A stretch of DNA of 37,074 bases, from positions 1 through 37,074 of the forward strand of contig CAJTRL010000034.1 of assembly GCA_910578715.1 (NCBI GenBank), in the 5' to 3' direction. The notes beneath the pieces were generated by a model. That model had not been told where the DNA came from. It ran no database searches and was given only the letters and a program-made list of their open reading frames with translations. Positions within the stretch are counted from its first letter, which is position 1. Each line of letters starts with the position of its first letter. Source of the DNA: an uncultured Lachnospiraceae bacterium (GTDB taxonomy: Bacteria; Bacillota; Clostridia; Lachnospirales; Lachnospiraceae). Shown here one piece after another: positions 7,549 to 14,015 of the stretch. The position numbers were made by a program, and so were the translations under genes.

Positions 7549-8676
7549 TTACTTTTGGAACAGCGCCGCCAGTTTTTCCTCATTCAGCTTCGAACCGATG
7601 ACACAGATTTTGCCCGTTACATCCGGCCTGCCGTTCCTGATATCACATTCTTCCGGCACATAATCGAAATAAACCCAGGTTCCGTCTCCCGCGGACACCA
7701 TTCCTTTGGCCCGGAGCACGATACCGTATTCTTCTTCCTGTTCCAGTTTTTTCAGCCGCTCTTCGATATCGCTCCGCGTATAGGATAACGGCGTCTCAAT
7801 GCCCCAGCTCGTAAAAATTTCATCCGCATGGTGATGATGGTGATGTCCGTCATGGTCGTGATGATGGTGCTCATGTTCCTCTTCATGTTCATGATGATGC
7901 CCGTGGCCATGTTCCTCTTCGTGCTCATGATGATGTTCGTGGCCATGCTCCTCTTCATGTTCGTGATGATGTTCGTGGCCGTGGTCTTCTTCATGCTCAT
8001 GATGGTGCTCATGATGATGGTGCTCATGCTCCTCTTTCCGTGCCATGACCTCCTTCATCAGTTCCGCTTCCAAATCTTTGGCGCCTTCTATCGTTTCCAG
8101 AATATCCGTTCCTTCCAGCTCTTCCCAGGGCGTCGTAATAATCGTTGCCTTTGCATTGTGCTCACGCAGCATAGAGACACACGCCGAAATTTTTTCTTCA
8201 CTCATCTTTCCGGTCCGGCTTAAAATAATCGTTCCGGCATACGCTATCTGATTGAGGAAAAACTCCCCGAAATTCTTCATATACATTTTACATTTTCCGG
8301 CATCAACGACAACCACCGCACTGTTTAAAACGACGTCCTCATTCTGCATAGCCCCTTGTACGGCCTTCATAACATCGGACAGTTTCCCCACTCCCGAAGG
8401 CTCAATCAGTACCCGCTCCGGCGAGTAGGTGGAAAGCACCTCTTTCAGGGAAGATGCAAAATCTCCCACAAGCGAACAGCAGATACAGCCTGAATTCATT
8501 TCTTTGATTTCGATGCCCGCTTCTTTTAAGAAGCCGCCATCTATTCCAATTTCTCCAAATTCGTTCTCAATCAGAACAACCTGTGTATTCTGCAAAGCCT
8601 CTTTTAGCAGCTTTTTTATCAATGTCGTTTTTCCGGCTCCGAGAAAACCGGAAACAATATCAATTTTTGTCATCAT
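7549..8676 (-). CDS. COG0523 (CobW-family) GTPase with long His-rich metal-binding tract
   Basis: 375 residues from the ATG at 8676. Motifs: Walker A GFLGAGKT (about 10-17), the COG0523 metal site GCICC (about 63-67), Walker B LIEPSGVG (about 95), and SRTG at the base-recognition position. Residues about 216-283 are almost entirely His, Glu, Gly and Asp in 12-residue units of the type HHHEHEEEHGHE. A CobW C-terminal domain follows (EERLKKLEQ... WVYFDYVPEE). Family members are GTP-dependent metallochaperones or insertases, many for zinc; the His tract suggests Zn or Ni storage or delivery. The ATG at 8676 follows GGGGA closely; an in-frame ATG at 8721 would add a basic 15-residue extension. 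Confidence 0.92.
   Translation of the reverse strand: MMTKIDIVSGFLGAGKTTLIKKLLKEALQNTQVVLIENEFGEIGIDGGFLKEAGIEIKEMNSGCICCSLVGDFASSLKEVLSTYSPERVLIEPSGVGKLSDVMKAVQGAMQNEDVVLNSAVVVVDAGKCKMYMKNFGEFFLNQIAYAGTIILSRTGKMSEEKISACVSMLREHNAKATIITTPWEELEGTDILETIEGAKDLEAELMKEVMARKEEHEHHHHEHHHEHEEDHGHEHHHEHEEEHGHEHHHEHEEEHGHGHHHEHEEEHEHHHHDHDGHHHHHHADEIFTSWGIETPLSYTRSDIEERLKKLEQEEEYGIVLRAKGMVSAGDGTWVYFDYVPEECDIRNGRPDVTGKICVIGSKLNEEKLAALFQK
7828..8031 (-). repeat. 36-bp tandem repeats encoding the His-rich tract
   Basis: Four to five imperfect 36-bp units code for HHHEHEEEHGHE-type blocks within the COG0523 gene. The bases are mostly repeats of CAT/CAC and GAA/GAG codons. Such tracts expand and contract by slippage, so their length probably varies between strains. 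Confidence 0.85.
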
Positions 8677-8738
8677 TATTCCCCGACCTTTCCGCTTTAT
8701 CTTTTCACATATTGCTTCCATTTTTACCGCTATTCTTT

Positions 8739-8767
8739 ATTCTGCTCCTGTTTTTAGAATCTGTCAA
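8739..8767 (-). promoter_or_regulatory. Promoter of the COG0523 GTPase operon
   Basis: On the minus strand, TTGACA (8762-8767) stands 17 bases from CAGAAT (8739-8744), giving a leader of roughly 55 bases before the ATG at 8676. I looked for a Zur-type AT-rich palindrome around it and saw none, so metal control is not visible from sequence. Confidence 0.55.
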
Positions 8768-8790
8768 CATCTGCCCTGATTCTGATTCCG

Positions 8791-8979
8791 CAGTAACAGT
8801 TTGGCCTCCGCGGGGACAGAACATCGTTCTCTTTGGAGGCACGCTTTCGCTCCACGAAAGGCAGCAGCGGTACTAAGCTCAAATGCGGTTGCACCGCCTT
8901 TTCGCTAACTACCGGCGCCTTTCCAGGGCCTCCGTCAGAGAACGATGTTCTGTCCTCGCGAAGGCTGAACTGTTGCCTG
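8791..8979. repeat. Long imperfect palindrome with conserved TTAGCGAAA core (family also at 19653)
   Basis: The arms 8791-8840 and about 8930-8979 are complementary over about 50 bases, including an uninterrupted block GGACAGAACATCGTTCTCT. Further in, CGAAAGGC/GCCTTTCC and GCGGTA/TACCGG also pair. The centre, read on the minus strand (8908 to 8873), is TTAGCGAAA, a small hairpin, then TGAGCTTAG. The whole 189 bp can fold as one long stem. The same core occurs on the plus strand at 19653-19683. It separates the ABC permease gene from the GTPase promoter and may act as a terminator, but has no U-tract. Confidence 0.75.
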
Positions 8980-8989
8980 GCAGCACACC

Positions 8990-9784
8990 CTAATCCAGAT
9001 TCAGTTTCCGGTCCATCATATACCAGGTCAGGAAGTAGAAAATAACGCTGTAAATCAGGCTGGACAACAGCGTAAACTCCCAGGAGGAACCGGCATAGCC
9101 GTAATACGCATAATCCGAGGCCTTGAGAATCAGCGTCTGTATCATATAATAAAGCAGGGTAAACATTCTCTGTACAACATAAATCGCATAATAAAAACCG
9201 ATTGCGCTAAGCACTTTATGGTTAGAAGAAAGCTGCCCAAGTGAAACACAGGCCGTAATCTTGAGCACTCGCGCCAGCAGTGCAAAAAACGACGCAATAA
9301 GCGTCATAACCACTTCAAAGGCGCTTACCTTATTATAATTATTCACCGCATCCATATAAAACTCGAATCCTTCCGTAAGCGTTTCGACAAACCGCTCCTG
9401 TGTCGAAATCAGAAACAGGACAGACAGATAAATTAAGAAAAGATTTAAAATAATCCACAAAACGCTGACCACAGCTTTGGACACAATAAAATGGGGTTTA
9501 TCGACCGGAAGCGTATGCAGCAGATATCCCTCTTCCCCGTAAACCGACGTATAAAACCGATAAATCAGATAGATTACGGTGACCACCGAAATCACGAACA
9601 TACTGAGCACATAGGTCATAATCAGGAGCATTCCCGTCATCTGAACCAAATCGCTATCGGATGAAAAAAAATCAAGCTGCACGGTAACATAGGCCAGAAT
9701 CGACATGACCACGATAAACAGGTTCAGCGGAATCAGCAGCTTCCAAGTCGCCTTCCACTCATACTTCATCAATTTTCCTAACAT
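8990..9784 (-). CDS. ABC-2-type transporter permease (six-helix membrane protein)
   Basis: 264 residues with about six hydrophobic segments (near 15-35, 52-75, 108-130, 155-180, 190-215 and 235-257). The motif YGEEGYLLHTLPVDKPHFIVSKA after the second helix is characteristic of the integral membrane subunits that accompany YtrB-like ATPases in clostridia. Its ATG lies in ATGTTAG, overlapping the ATPase stop by 7 bp, with GGGAGG upstream. It therefore forms a two-gene transporter with the ATPase at 9778-10482. The substrate is unknown; relatives are linked to cell-envelope stress and antibiotic response. Confidence 0.85.
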   Translation of the reverse strand: MLGKLMKYEWKATWKLLIPLNLFIVVMSILAYVTVQLDFFSSDSDLVQMTGMLLIMTYVLSMFVISVVTVIYLIYRFYTSVYGEEGYLLHTLPVDKPHFIVSKAVVSVLWIILNLFLIYLSVLFLISTQERFVETLTEGFEFYMDAVNNYNKVSAFEVVMTLIASFFALLARVLKITACVSLGQLSSNHKVLSAIGFYYAIYVVQRMFTLLYYMIQTLILKASDYAYYGYAGSSWEFTLLSSLIYSVIFYFLTWYMMDRKLNLD

Positions 9785-10482
9785 GCGAATACCTCCCTGA
9801 AAAAGCGGTCTATCGACTTGCCTTCCCGCTGTCTTATCTGCTGTGCCGGAGCCTGTAAAATAATATTGCCATACTTGATGAAAACGACTTCGTCCAGAAT
9901 GCTTTCCACATCGGAAATCAAATGCGTCGAAAGCAGAACCGAGGCATTTCTGTTATAATTATTGACTATCGTGTGCAGAATATAATCCCGCGCCGCCGGG
10001 TCCACGCCCGCAATCGGCTCGTCCAGCACATACAAGTCCGCATCCCTGCTCATCACCAGAATGAGCTGTACCTTTTCCTTCGTCCCTTTGGAAAGATTTT
10101 TCAGCCTTTCGTTCGGCGGAATCTGAAGCCTGTGCAGCATGTCGAAGGCCCTTTCCATCCTGAAATCCGGGTAAAAATCCTGAAAATACTGTACCATTTC
10201 CATCACCTTCATGCCGGCATGGAGATAAGTGCGCTCCGGGAGATAGGAAATTTTGTATTTTGTCTCAATGCCAGGCCTTTCGCCGCCGATAAAAATTTCT
10301 CCCGCCGACTGCCGCAAAAGCCCGTTCATGATTTTAATCAGCGTCGTTTTGCCGCTTCCGTTCGGCCCGAGAAGTCCGATAATTTTTCCCCGCTCCAGAT
10401 TCAGATAAACCTGATTCAGCGCCAGCTTTCCTCCATATGATTTGGTGAGTCCCACACATTGCACGATTGGCCCCATTTCCAT
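9778..10482 (-). CDS. ABC transporter ATP-binding protein (YtrB-like)
   Basis: 234 residues from the ATG at 10482, which follows AGGGG by 8 bases. Walker A GPNGSGKT, signature LSKGTKEK, Walker B LYVLDEPIAGVD and H-switch STHL are all present in order. The signature LSKGT (not LSGGQ) and the short length fit the YtrB group of exporters that pair with ABC-2 permeases. A longer frame exists to 10692 but overlaps the mutarotase gene and has an unrelated, low-complexity N-terminus. No GntR regulator is adjacent, unlike many ytr operons. Confidence 0.9.
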   Translation of the reverse strand: MEMGPIVQCVGLTKSYGGKLALNQVYLNLERGKIIGLLGPNGSGKTTLIKIMNGLLRQSAGEIFIGGERPGIETKYKISYLPERTYLHAGMKVMEMVQYFQDFYPDFRMERAFDMLHRLQIPPNERLKNLSKGTKEKVQLILVMSRDADLYVLDEPIAGVDPAARDYILHTIVNNYNRNASVLLSTHLISDVESILDEVVFIKYGNIILQAPAQQIRQREGKSIDRFFREVFAC

Positions 10483-10510
10483 TTTATTTTCCCCTTTCTT
10501 CCTCTGCGAA

Positions 10511-11383
10511 TTATACGATAATCTGATAGGATGCTTCAAAGCTCTCTCCGGCGCCCAGATGCTGTCCCCATTCCCGCTCTTCCCACGTTCCGTTAAAATC
10601 GAGCGCGTCGCATCTCCCGTACCAGGGTTCGATACAGATAAAAGGCGCATTTTTGCCTGCCGGCGACCAGATTCCAAAAAGCGGCGCATCAAAATGCACT
10701 TTCACATATGTACTGCCGTCCGGCTTAACGAATGAAACTTCCTGTGTCTGACGGCCTTCTATCACGAGCGCATCGTCATCAAATAAATGTTCGGTAATTT
10801 TAAGGCACCCGTCTTCCAGCGGATATTCTCTTTTTTCATCGCTCATCAGCCCGTTCCGGACAACGCTCGATATGACTTTGTCTTTGGCGCCAAAACGAAT
10901 ACGGTAATCTGTCTGTTTCGTATCTTCCAGAATCGGGCACCGGAATGCCGGATGGCCGCCGATGGAAAAATACAGTTTGCCGGAAGAAGGATTCGTTACT
11001 TTCCACTTAACAGCCACGGCGTTCTCCTGTAATTCATAACCCAGCTCCAGGAGAAACGCATAAGGGTAATTTTGAAGCGTCTCCTCATTCGATTCCAGCG
11101 TAAACCAGATTTCCTTATTTGTCTGACTTTTTAACGTAAACTGCATATCTCTTGCAAATCCGTGCTGTCCCATCTGATAACGCCGGCCCTCGTGGAGATA
11201 TTCGCGGTTTTTCAGTCCGCCCACCAGCGGAAAAAGAATGGGAGAAGTCCTTCCCCAGAATGCCGGGTCGCCTTCCCACATATATTCCGTTCCGGACTCC
11301 ACGCTTTTTAAAGATTTCAGTTCCGCGCCCATACTGTCTACCTGTATGGTAATTTTATCGTTGCCAATTTGAAATAATGCCAT
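10511..11383 (-). CDS. Aldose 1-epimerase family protein (LacX-type)
   Basis: 290 residues with the galactose-mutarotase-like fold. The likely catalytic and substrate residues are visible: His74 in MGQHGFAR, His144 in GGHPAFRCP and Glu252 in CIEPWYGRCD. The length and the motif WEGDPAFWGRTSPILFPLVG fit the LacX/COG2017 subgroup, whose members interconvert alpha and beta anomers of hexoses or act on phosphorylated sugars. An AAGGAG ribosome binding site is 6 bases upstream. It is followed, 28 bp on, by the ABC ATPase gene; the functional relation is unclear. Confidence 0.92.
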   Translation of the reverse strand: MALFQIGNDKITIQVDSMGAELKSLKSVESGTEYMWEGDPAFWGRTSPILFPLVGGLKNREYLHEGRRYQMGQHGFARDMQFTLKSQTNKEIWFTLESNEETLQNYPYAFLLELGYELQENAVAVKWKVTNPSSGKLYFSIGGHPAFRCPILEDTKQTDYRIRFGAKDKVISSVVRNGLMSDEKREYPLEDGCLKITEHLFDDDALVIEGRQTQEVSFVKPDGSTYVKVHFDAPLFGIWSPAGKNAPFICIEPWYGRCDALDFNGTWEEREWGQHLGAGESFEASYQIIV

Positions 11384-11464
11384 AGGTGCTCCTTCCTGAC
11401 CGTTTTTCGGGTTTTCTTTGCCTGGTTTTGTCGGCTTCGCCGCCGCTTGTTTTTCTTTACGGCT

Positions 11465-11473
11465 ATTATATCA
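11465..11473 (-). promoter_or_regulatory. Extended -10 promoter for the mutarotase gene
   Basis: Minus-strand TGATATAAT is a perfect extended -10 element about 85 bases upstream of the mutarotase ATG. No good -35 hexamer is visible, as is usual for extended -10 promoters. Confidence 0.55.
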
Positions 11474-11476
11474 TAC

Positions 11477-12436
11477 TTATCGGTGTATGGATATCCTTTC
11501 CAGCAATTCATGATTCAGGGAAATTTCTTCGGTATGATAGCGGTTCTGGGGCAGCACATTGGCAAGCCATGTAAGCTGCCAGGACAATTCTTCTGTCACA
11601 TTGTCAAAAAAGCGGATTTTTAACGTCTCCCCCGCCCGCATGGACCGGGTTACGCTGATGACGGACGTATAGAACATCACTGCCCGGTTCTTTTTATCCA
11701 GTACAAAAAGCCCATCCTTCTGCAGATACCCTTCTATGGCAAGAACATATCCTTCGGGAAGTCCGTCCGGGAAAGTCCTTCCGGCACACCCAGGCTGTTC
11801 CCACAGCTGCTTTTTCTCCGCCATTTCCGTTTCCAGATAGACGGCAATTCCCATCTTCCAGTCCACACCGAACTCTTTATGCCGTTTCACCCATTCCTGC
11901 ACAAGTTTTCGGGCTTCTTCCAGGCATGCGTCCGCCTTCTCCGGTATATCCTCTTCACAGATTGTCTTTGTGCACAGCATCCCTTTCAGATAATCGTCGG
12001 AGTTTTCCGAGCATTCGATTCTGACCTGATTATCGAGCAGATACTGCAGAAAAAGCGCGCTGTTCTTCATGCGGAACTCAAGTTTACATAACTTATTTCC
12101 AAGCAAATCATAGATTTTCAGATAATCTCTGCCGCCTTTTTCTTCCAGCGCCGCCCTGCAATAGCCGATATCATCCAATGAAAAGACTTTCTTTCTGCCC
12201 AGCATGTCCGTGTAGCACAACGTGCCATCCTCCGCCAGCATTCCCCTGTTTCTTCCACCGATATACATAACAAATCCGGTAACAATAATCAGCGCAATGA
12301 CCAGGCCGCCCGTCAGCCCGGCGATGGCGGAACCGTCCGCATGCCTCACAAGCAATATCATAAACAGGAGCCCCGCCGCAACCGCGCCGCCTCCTACAAC
12401 ACAGGGAAGTTTTCCTTCACTCACTTCTATCTTCAT
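11477..12436 (-). CDS. Two-helix membrane protein of unknown function
   Basis: 319 residues from the ATG at 12436, which follows AGGTG; a longer frame to 12526 runs through a repeat-derived leader and is not credible. Two hydrophobic segments (about 12-30 and 38-58) are followed by a short strand-rich domain (GMLAEDGTLCYTDMLGRKKVFSLDDIGY) like those found after helices in bacterial PH-like proteins, and then a mixed helical/strand region ending in WQLTWLANVLPQNRYH. I do not recognise the family. It lies 102 bp after the exported protease gene on the same strand; co-transcription is possible. Confidence 0.6.
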   Translation of the reverse strand: MKIEVSEGKLPCVVGGGAVAAGLLFMILLVRHADGSAIAGLTGGLVIALIIVTGFVMYIGGRNRGMLAEDGTLCYTDMLGRKKVFSLDDIGYCRAALEEKGGRDYLKIYDLLGNKLCKLEFRMKNSALFLQYLLDNQVRIECSENSDDYLKGMLCTKTICEEDIPEKADACLEEARKLVQEWVKRHKEFGVDWKMGIAVYLETEMAEKKQLWEQPGCAGRTFPDGLPEGYVLAIEGYLQKDGLFVLDKKNRAVMFYTSVISVTRSMRAGETLKIRFFDNVTEELSWQLTWLANVLPQNRYHTEEISLNHELLERISIHR

Positions 12437-12463
12437 TCCACACCTATCCGTCTGTCTTGGCAG

Positions 12464-12558
12464 GACATTCAAATCTAGTTTTAACAGACATTCAAATCTA
12501 CGTTTATCTGCCGCATAAGCAGACATCCAAATCTACGTTCATCCGCCCGCATAAGCGG
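12464..12558. repeat. Degenerate 35-bp tandem repeat across the protease stop codon
   Basis: Three copies of GACAT(T/C)CAAATCTA start at 12464, 12487 and 12522. The latter two continue with ACGTTTATC(T/C)GCC and CATAAGC, giving a period of 35 bp; the first copy is shortened. The last unit contains the stop of the protease gene (TGA ending at 12539), so the 3' end of that gene and its trailer were duplicated. Confidence 0.7.
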
Positions 12559-13378
12559 AATTGTCATTTACAATCTCTTCGTATGCCTTCACAATCTCAG
12601 GAAGCGGCACGCTTGCGGTTTCACCGCTCATGGTCGCTCCGGAAATCATCCCAATAAAATTGCCGTAGGAATCAAAAGTTCCGCCGCCGGACATCCCTTC
12701 TTTTGCGTAACCGTAACCGAGAATCATATATTCCTCAAAATCATCGATATAATAATTCATGTCGCCGACACTGCCCTGATATAAGCTGCCCGCTTCCGCT
12801 TCGTCGCCCGCACCCGTACAGAAAATTTCGTCTCCGGCCCGCATTTCCCGATACCGCTCCATATCCCAGTGAACATACTGCAGCGATTCCAGTTCCTGAT
12901 AATCAAATTCCCGATTATCGACGGCCAGAAAACCTATGTCATGCTCCTGTACAACGCCAAGCACTTCCGCCTCCGTAAAACATCCCTGTGGGAACTGTAC
13001 GAAACTTATCGTTTCCTCCCAATAGGAAAGTACATGCTTATTCGTTACGATGATGATATGTTCCGGCGTAATCCGAAAAACAACGCCGCTTCCATAAGCA
13101 TTCCCCATATGAATCCGTACGATGCAGTTTTTCACGTTTTCGTAAGATAATGCACAGTCGCTTTCTTCAAGAACAGGCGCTTCCAGAAGTCCGAGCGCGA
13201 GCAGCCCTTCAAAGATATCCCGCTCCGTCACCGTCTGAATCAGATGCGGTGCCTGGCTTTCTCTTATCTCTCCTGTTTCCTCCGCCCGTACCCGAATCGG
13301 AAAAAACATGGCTGACAGACTAAAAATCAAACCCAGAATACATGGAATCCGTCTGAACTTTTTCCCGGTCAAATTCAT
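12539..13378 (-). CDS. Exported trypsin-like serine protease (S1 fold, no PDZ)
   Basis: 279 residues. A signal peptide covers about 1-32 (ILGLIFSLSAMFF...RVRA). A chymotrypsin-like domain follows from about residue 78. The catalytic triad is visible as His115 in VTNKHVL, Asp147 in EHDIGFL and Ser230 in GMSGGG. There is no PDZ domain, unlike HtrA. The enzyme should act outside the membrane; the region between signal and protease domain (about 33-77) is acidic. A GGGAG-type site upstream is weakly spaced. Its 3' end merges into a 35-bp repeat array. Confidence 0.87.
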   Translation of the reverse strand: MNLTGKKFRRIPCILGLIFSLSAMFFPIRVRAEETGEIRESQAPHLIQTVTERDIFEGLLALGLLEAPVLEESDCALSYENVKNCIVRIHMGNAYGSGVVFRITPEHIIIVTNKHVLSYWEETISFVQFPQGCFTEAEVLGVVQEHDIGFLAVDNREFDYQELESLQYVHWDMERYREMRAGDEIFCTGAGDEAEAGSLYQGSVGDMNYYIDDFEEYMILGYGYAKEGMSGGGTFDSYGNFIGMISGATMSGETASVPLPEIVKAYEEIVNDNSAYAGG

Positions 13379-13428
13379 ATTTTTTCACTAGCTCCCGTCA
13401 GACCGCCGGAAGAACCGGCACAATATAC

Positions 13429-13459
13429 ACAAATCTCTCCCCATAGGAGAGAGATTTGT
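13429..13459. terminator. Strong hairpin downstream of rnpB
   Basis: ACAAATCTCTCC (13429-13440) pairs with the complementary run at 13446-13459. It lies about 20 bases after the RNase P RNA 3' end and before the protease gene. A T-run (13469-13476) lies on the plus-strand side, whereas the minus-strand side, where it would be needed for rnpB, lacks one. It may be a processing or weak termination signal. Confidence 0.5.
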
Positions 13460-13480
13460 AATTCATATTTTTTTTATCTA

Positions 13481-13821
13481 AAATAAGCAGAACGATAAGC
13501 CGGGTTATGTCGTGAATGGTCATCTATCTGGAACTGTCGTCGCCGGCAGTCTCAAGCAACCTACCTGAAAGCAGGCCGGGCAAGCCTGTCGCTTTCTTTC
13601 TGGTCTTGCTTCGGATGGGGTTTACACGGCCTTTTCCGTTGCCGGAAAAGCGGTAGTCTCTTACACTGCCATTCCACCCTTACCGCATCAGATGCGGCGG
13701 TATTATTTCTGTTGCACTTTCCTTGGAGTCGCCTCCACCGGACGTTATCCGGCATCCTGCCCTGTGAAGCCCGGACTTTCCTCACCCGTCATACGGGCGC
13801 GACCATTTGTTCTACTTATTC
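13481..13821 (-). ncRNA. rnpB: RNase P RNA
   Basis: Read on the minus strand, the hallmark GAGGAAAGTCCGGGCT appears near the 5' end, followed by AAGGAAAGTGCAACAGAAA, GGTAAGGGTGGAA and the 3' CATAACCCGGCTTATCG. The ends AATAAGTAGAAC (13820-13809) and GTTCTGCTTATT (13493-13482) form a 12-bp P1 helix with one G-U pair. The RNA is the catalytic subunit that matures tRNA 5' ends. The length (about 341 nt) fits a bacterial RNase P RNA. It lies between the nucleoside-kinase gene and the protease gene. Confidence 0.95.
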
Positions 13822-13840
13822 TGATTCTGTTCTTCACTAT

Positions 13841-13907
13841 CCCAGAAAATTTGCCCCGGTAACCTTATTACCATTCCCCAGAAAATTTGCCCCGGTAATC
13901 TTATTCC
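13841..13907. repeat. Two 36-bp direct repeats just upstream of rnpB
   Basis: CCCAGAAAATTTGCCCCGGT occurs at 13841-13860 and again at 13877-13896, each followed by AA(C/T)CTTATT. The spacing is 36 bp. They lie immediately upstream of the 5' end of rnpB (minus strand), where its promoter should be, so they may have arisen by duplication of the promoter region. I cannot point to a clear -35/-10 pair in them. Confidence 0.6.
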
Positions 13908-13911
13908 TATT

Positions 13912-14000
13912 CTCCCGGAAGAATTGCGCCAGCAATTCTTTCAGGAATGACTTAGATTTTCTTAGGCAGCGTATTTTGCTGCCTTAGAAAATCTTCATTC
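13912..14000. repeat. Two-hairpin palindromic element (family also at 19577)
   Basis: The first hairpin is AAGAATTGC, loop GCCA, GCAATTCTT (13919-13940), flanked by CTCCCGG and TCAGG. The second is a 17-bp stem with one mismatch (13954-13970 with 13978-13994), closed by GAATGA/TCATTC (13945-14000). The first hairpin's flanks, CTCCCGGAAGAAT and ATTCTTTCAGG, are identical to those at 19577-19616. It lies just after the nucleoside-kinase stop and upstream of rnpB. Confidence 0.7.
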
Positions 14001-14015
14001 CACCTTCATTCCACT

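Larger units (their letters stand above)
8677..8989. other. 313-bp gene-free interval: promoter plus palindromic element
   Basis: Read in the minus direction, this gap holds the end region of the ABC permease gene, the long palindrome at 8791-8979 and the promoter and leader of the His-rich GTPase gene. I find no credible coding sequence in it on either strand. Confidence 0.7.

Noticed and set aside
7828..8031. CRISPR-like array
   Set aside because: The regular 36-bp units have no unique spacers and encode an in-frame His-rich tract; it is a coding repeat.
7828..8223. Plus-strand Met-rich frame, MVMMVM-type, opposite the His-rich tract
   Set aside because: It is the antisense reading of the CAT/CAC repeat; no ribosome binding site and no natural protein would have this composition.
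8677..8989. Riboswitch in the leader of the GTPase gene
   Set aside because: I compared by eye with known classes and found no conserved aptamer motif; the palindrome is upstream of the promoter, so it would not be in this leader.
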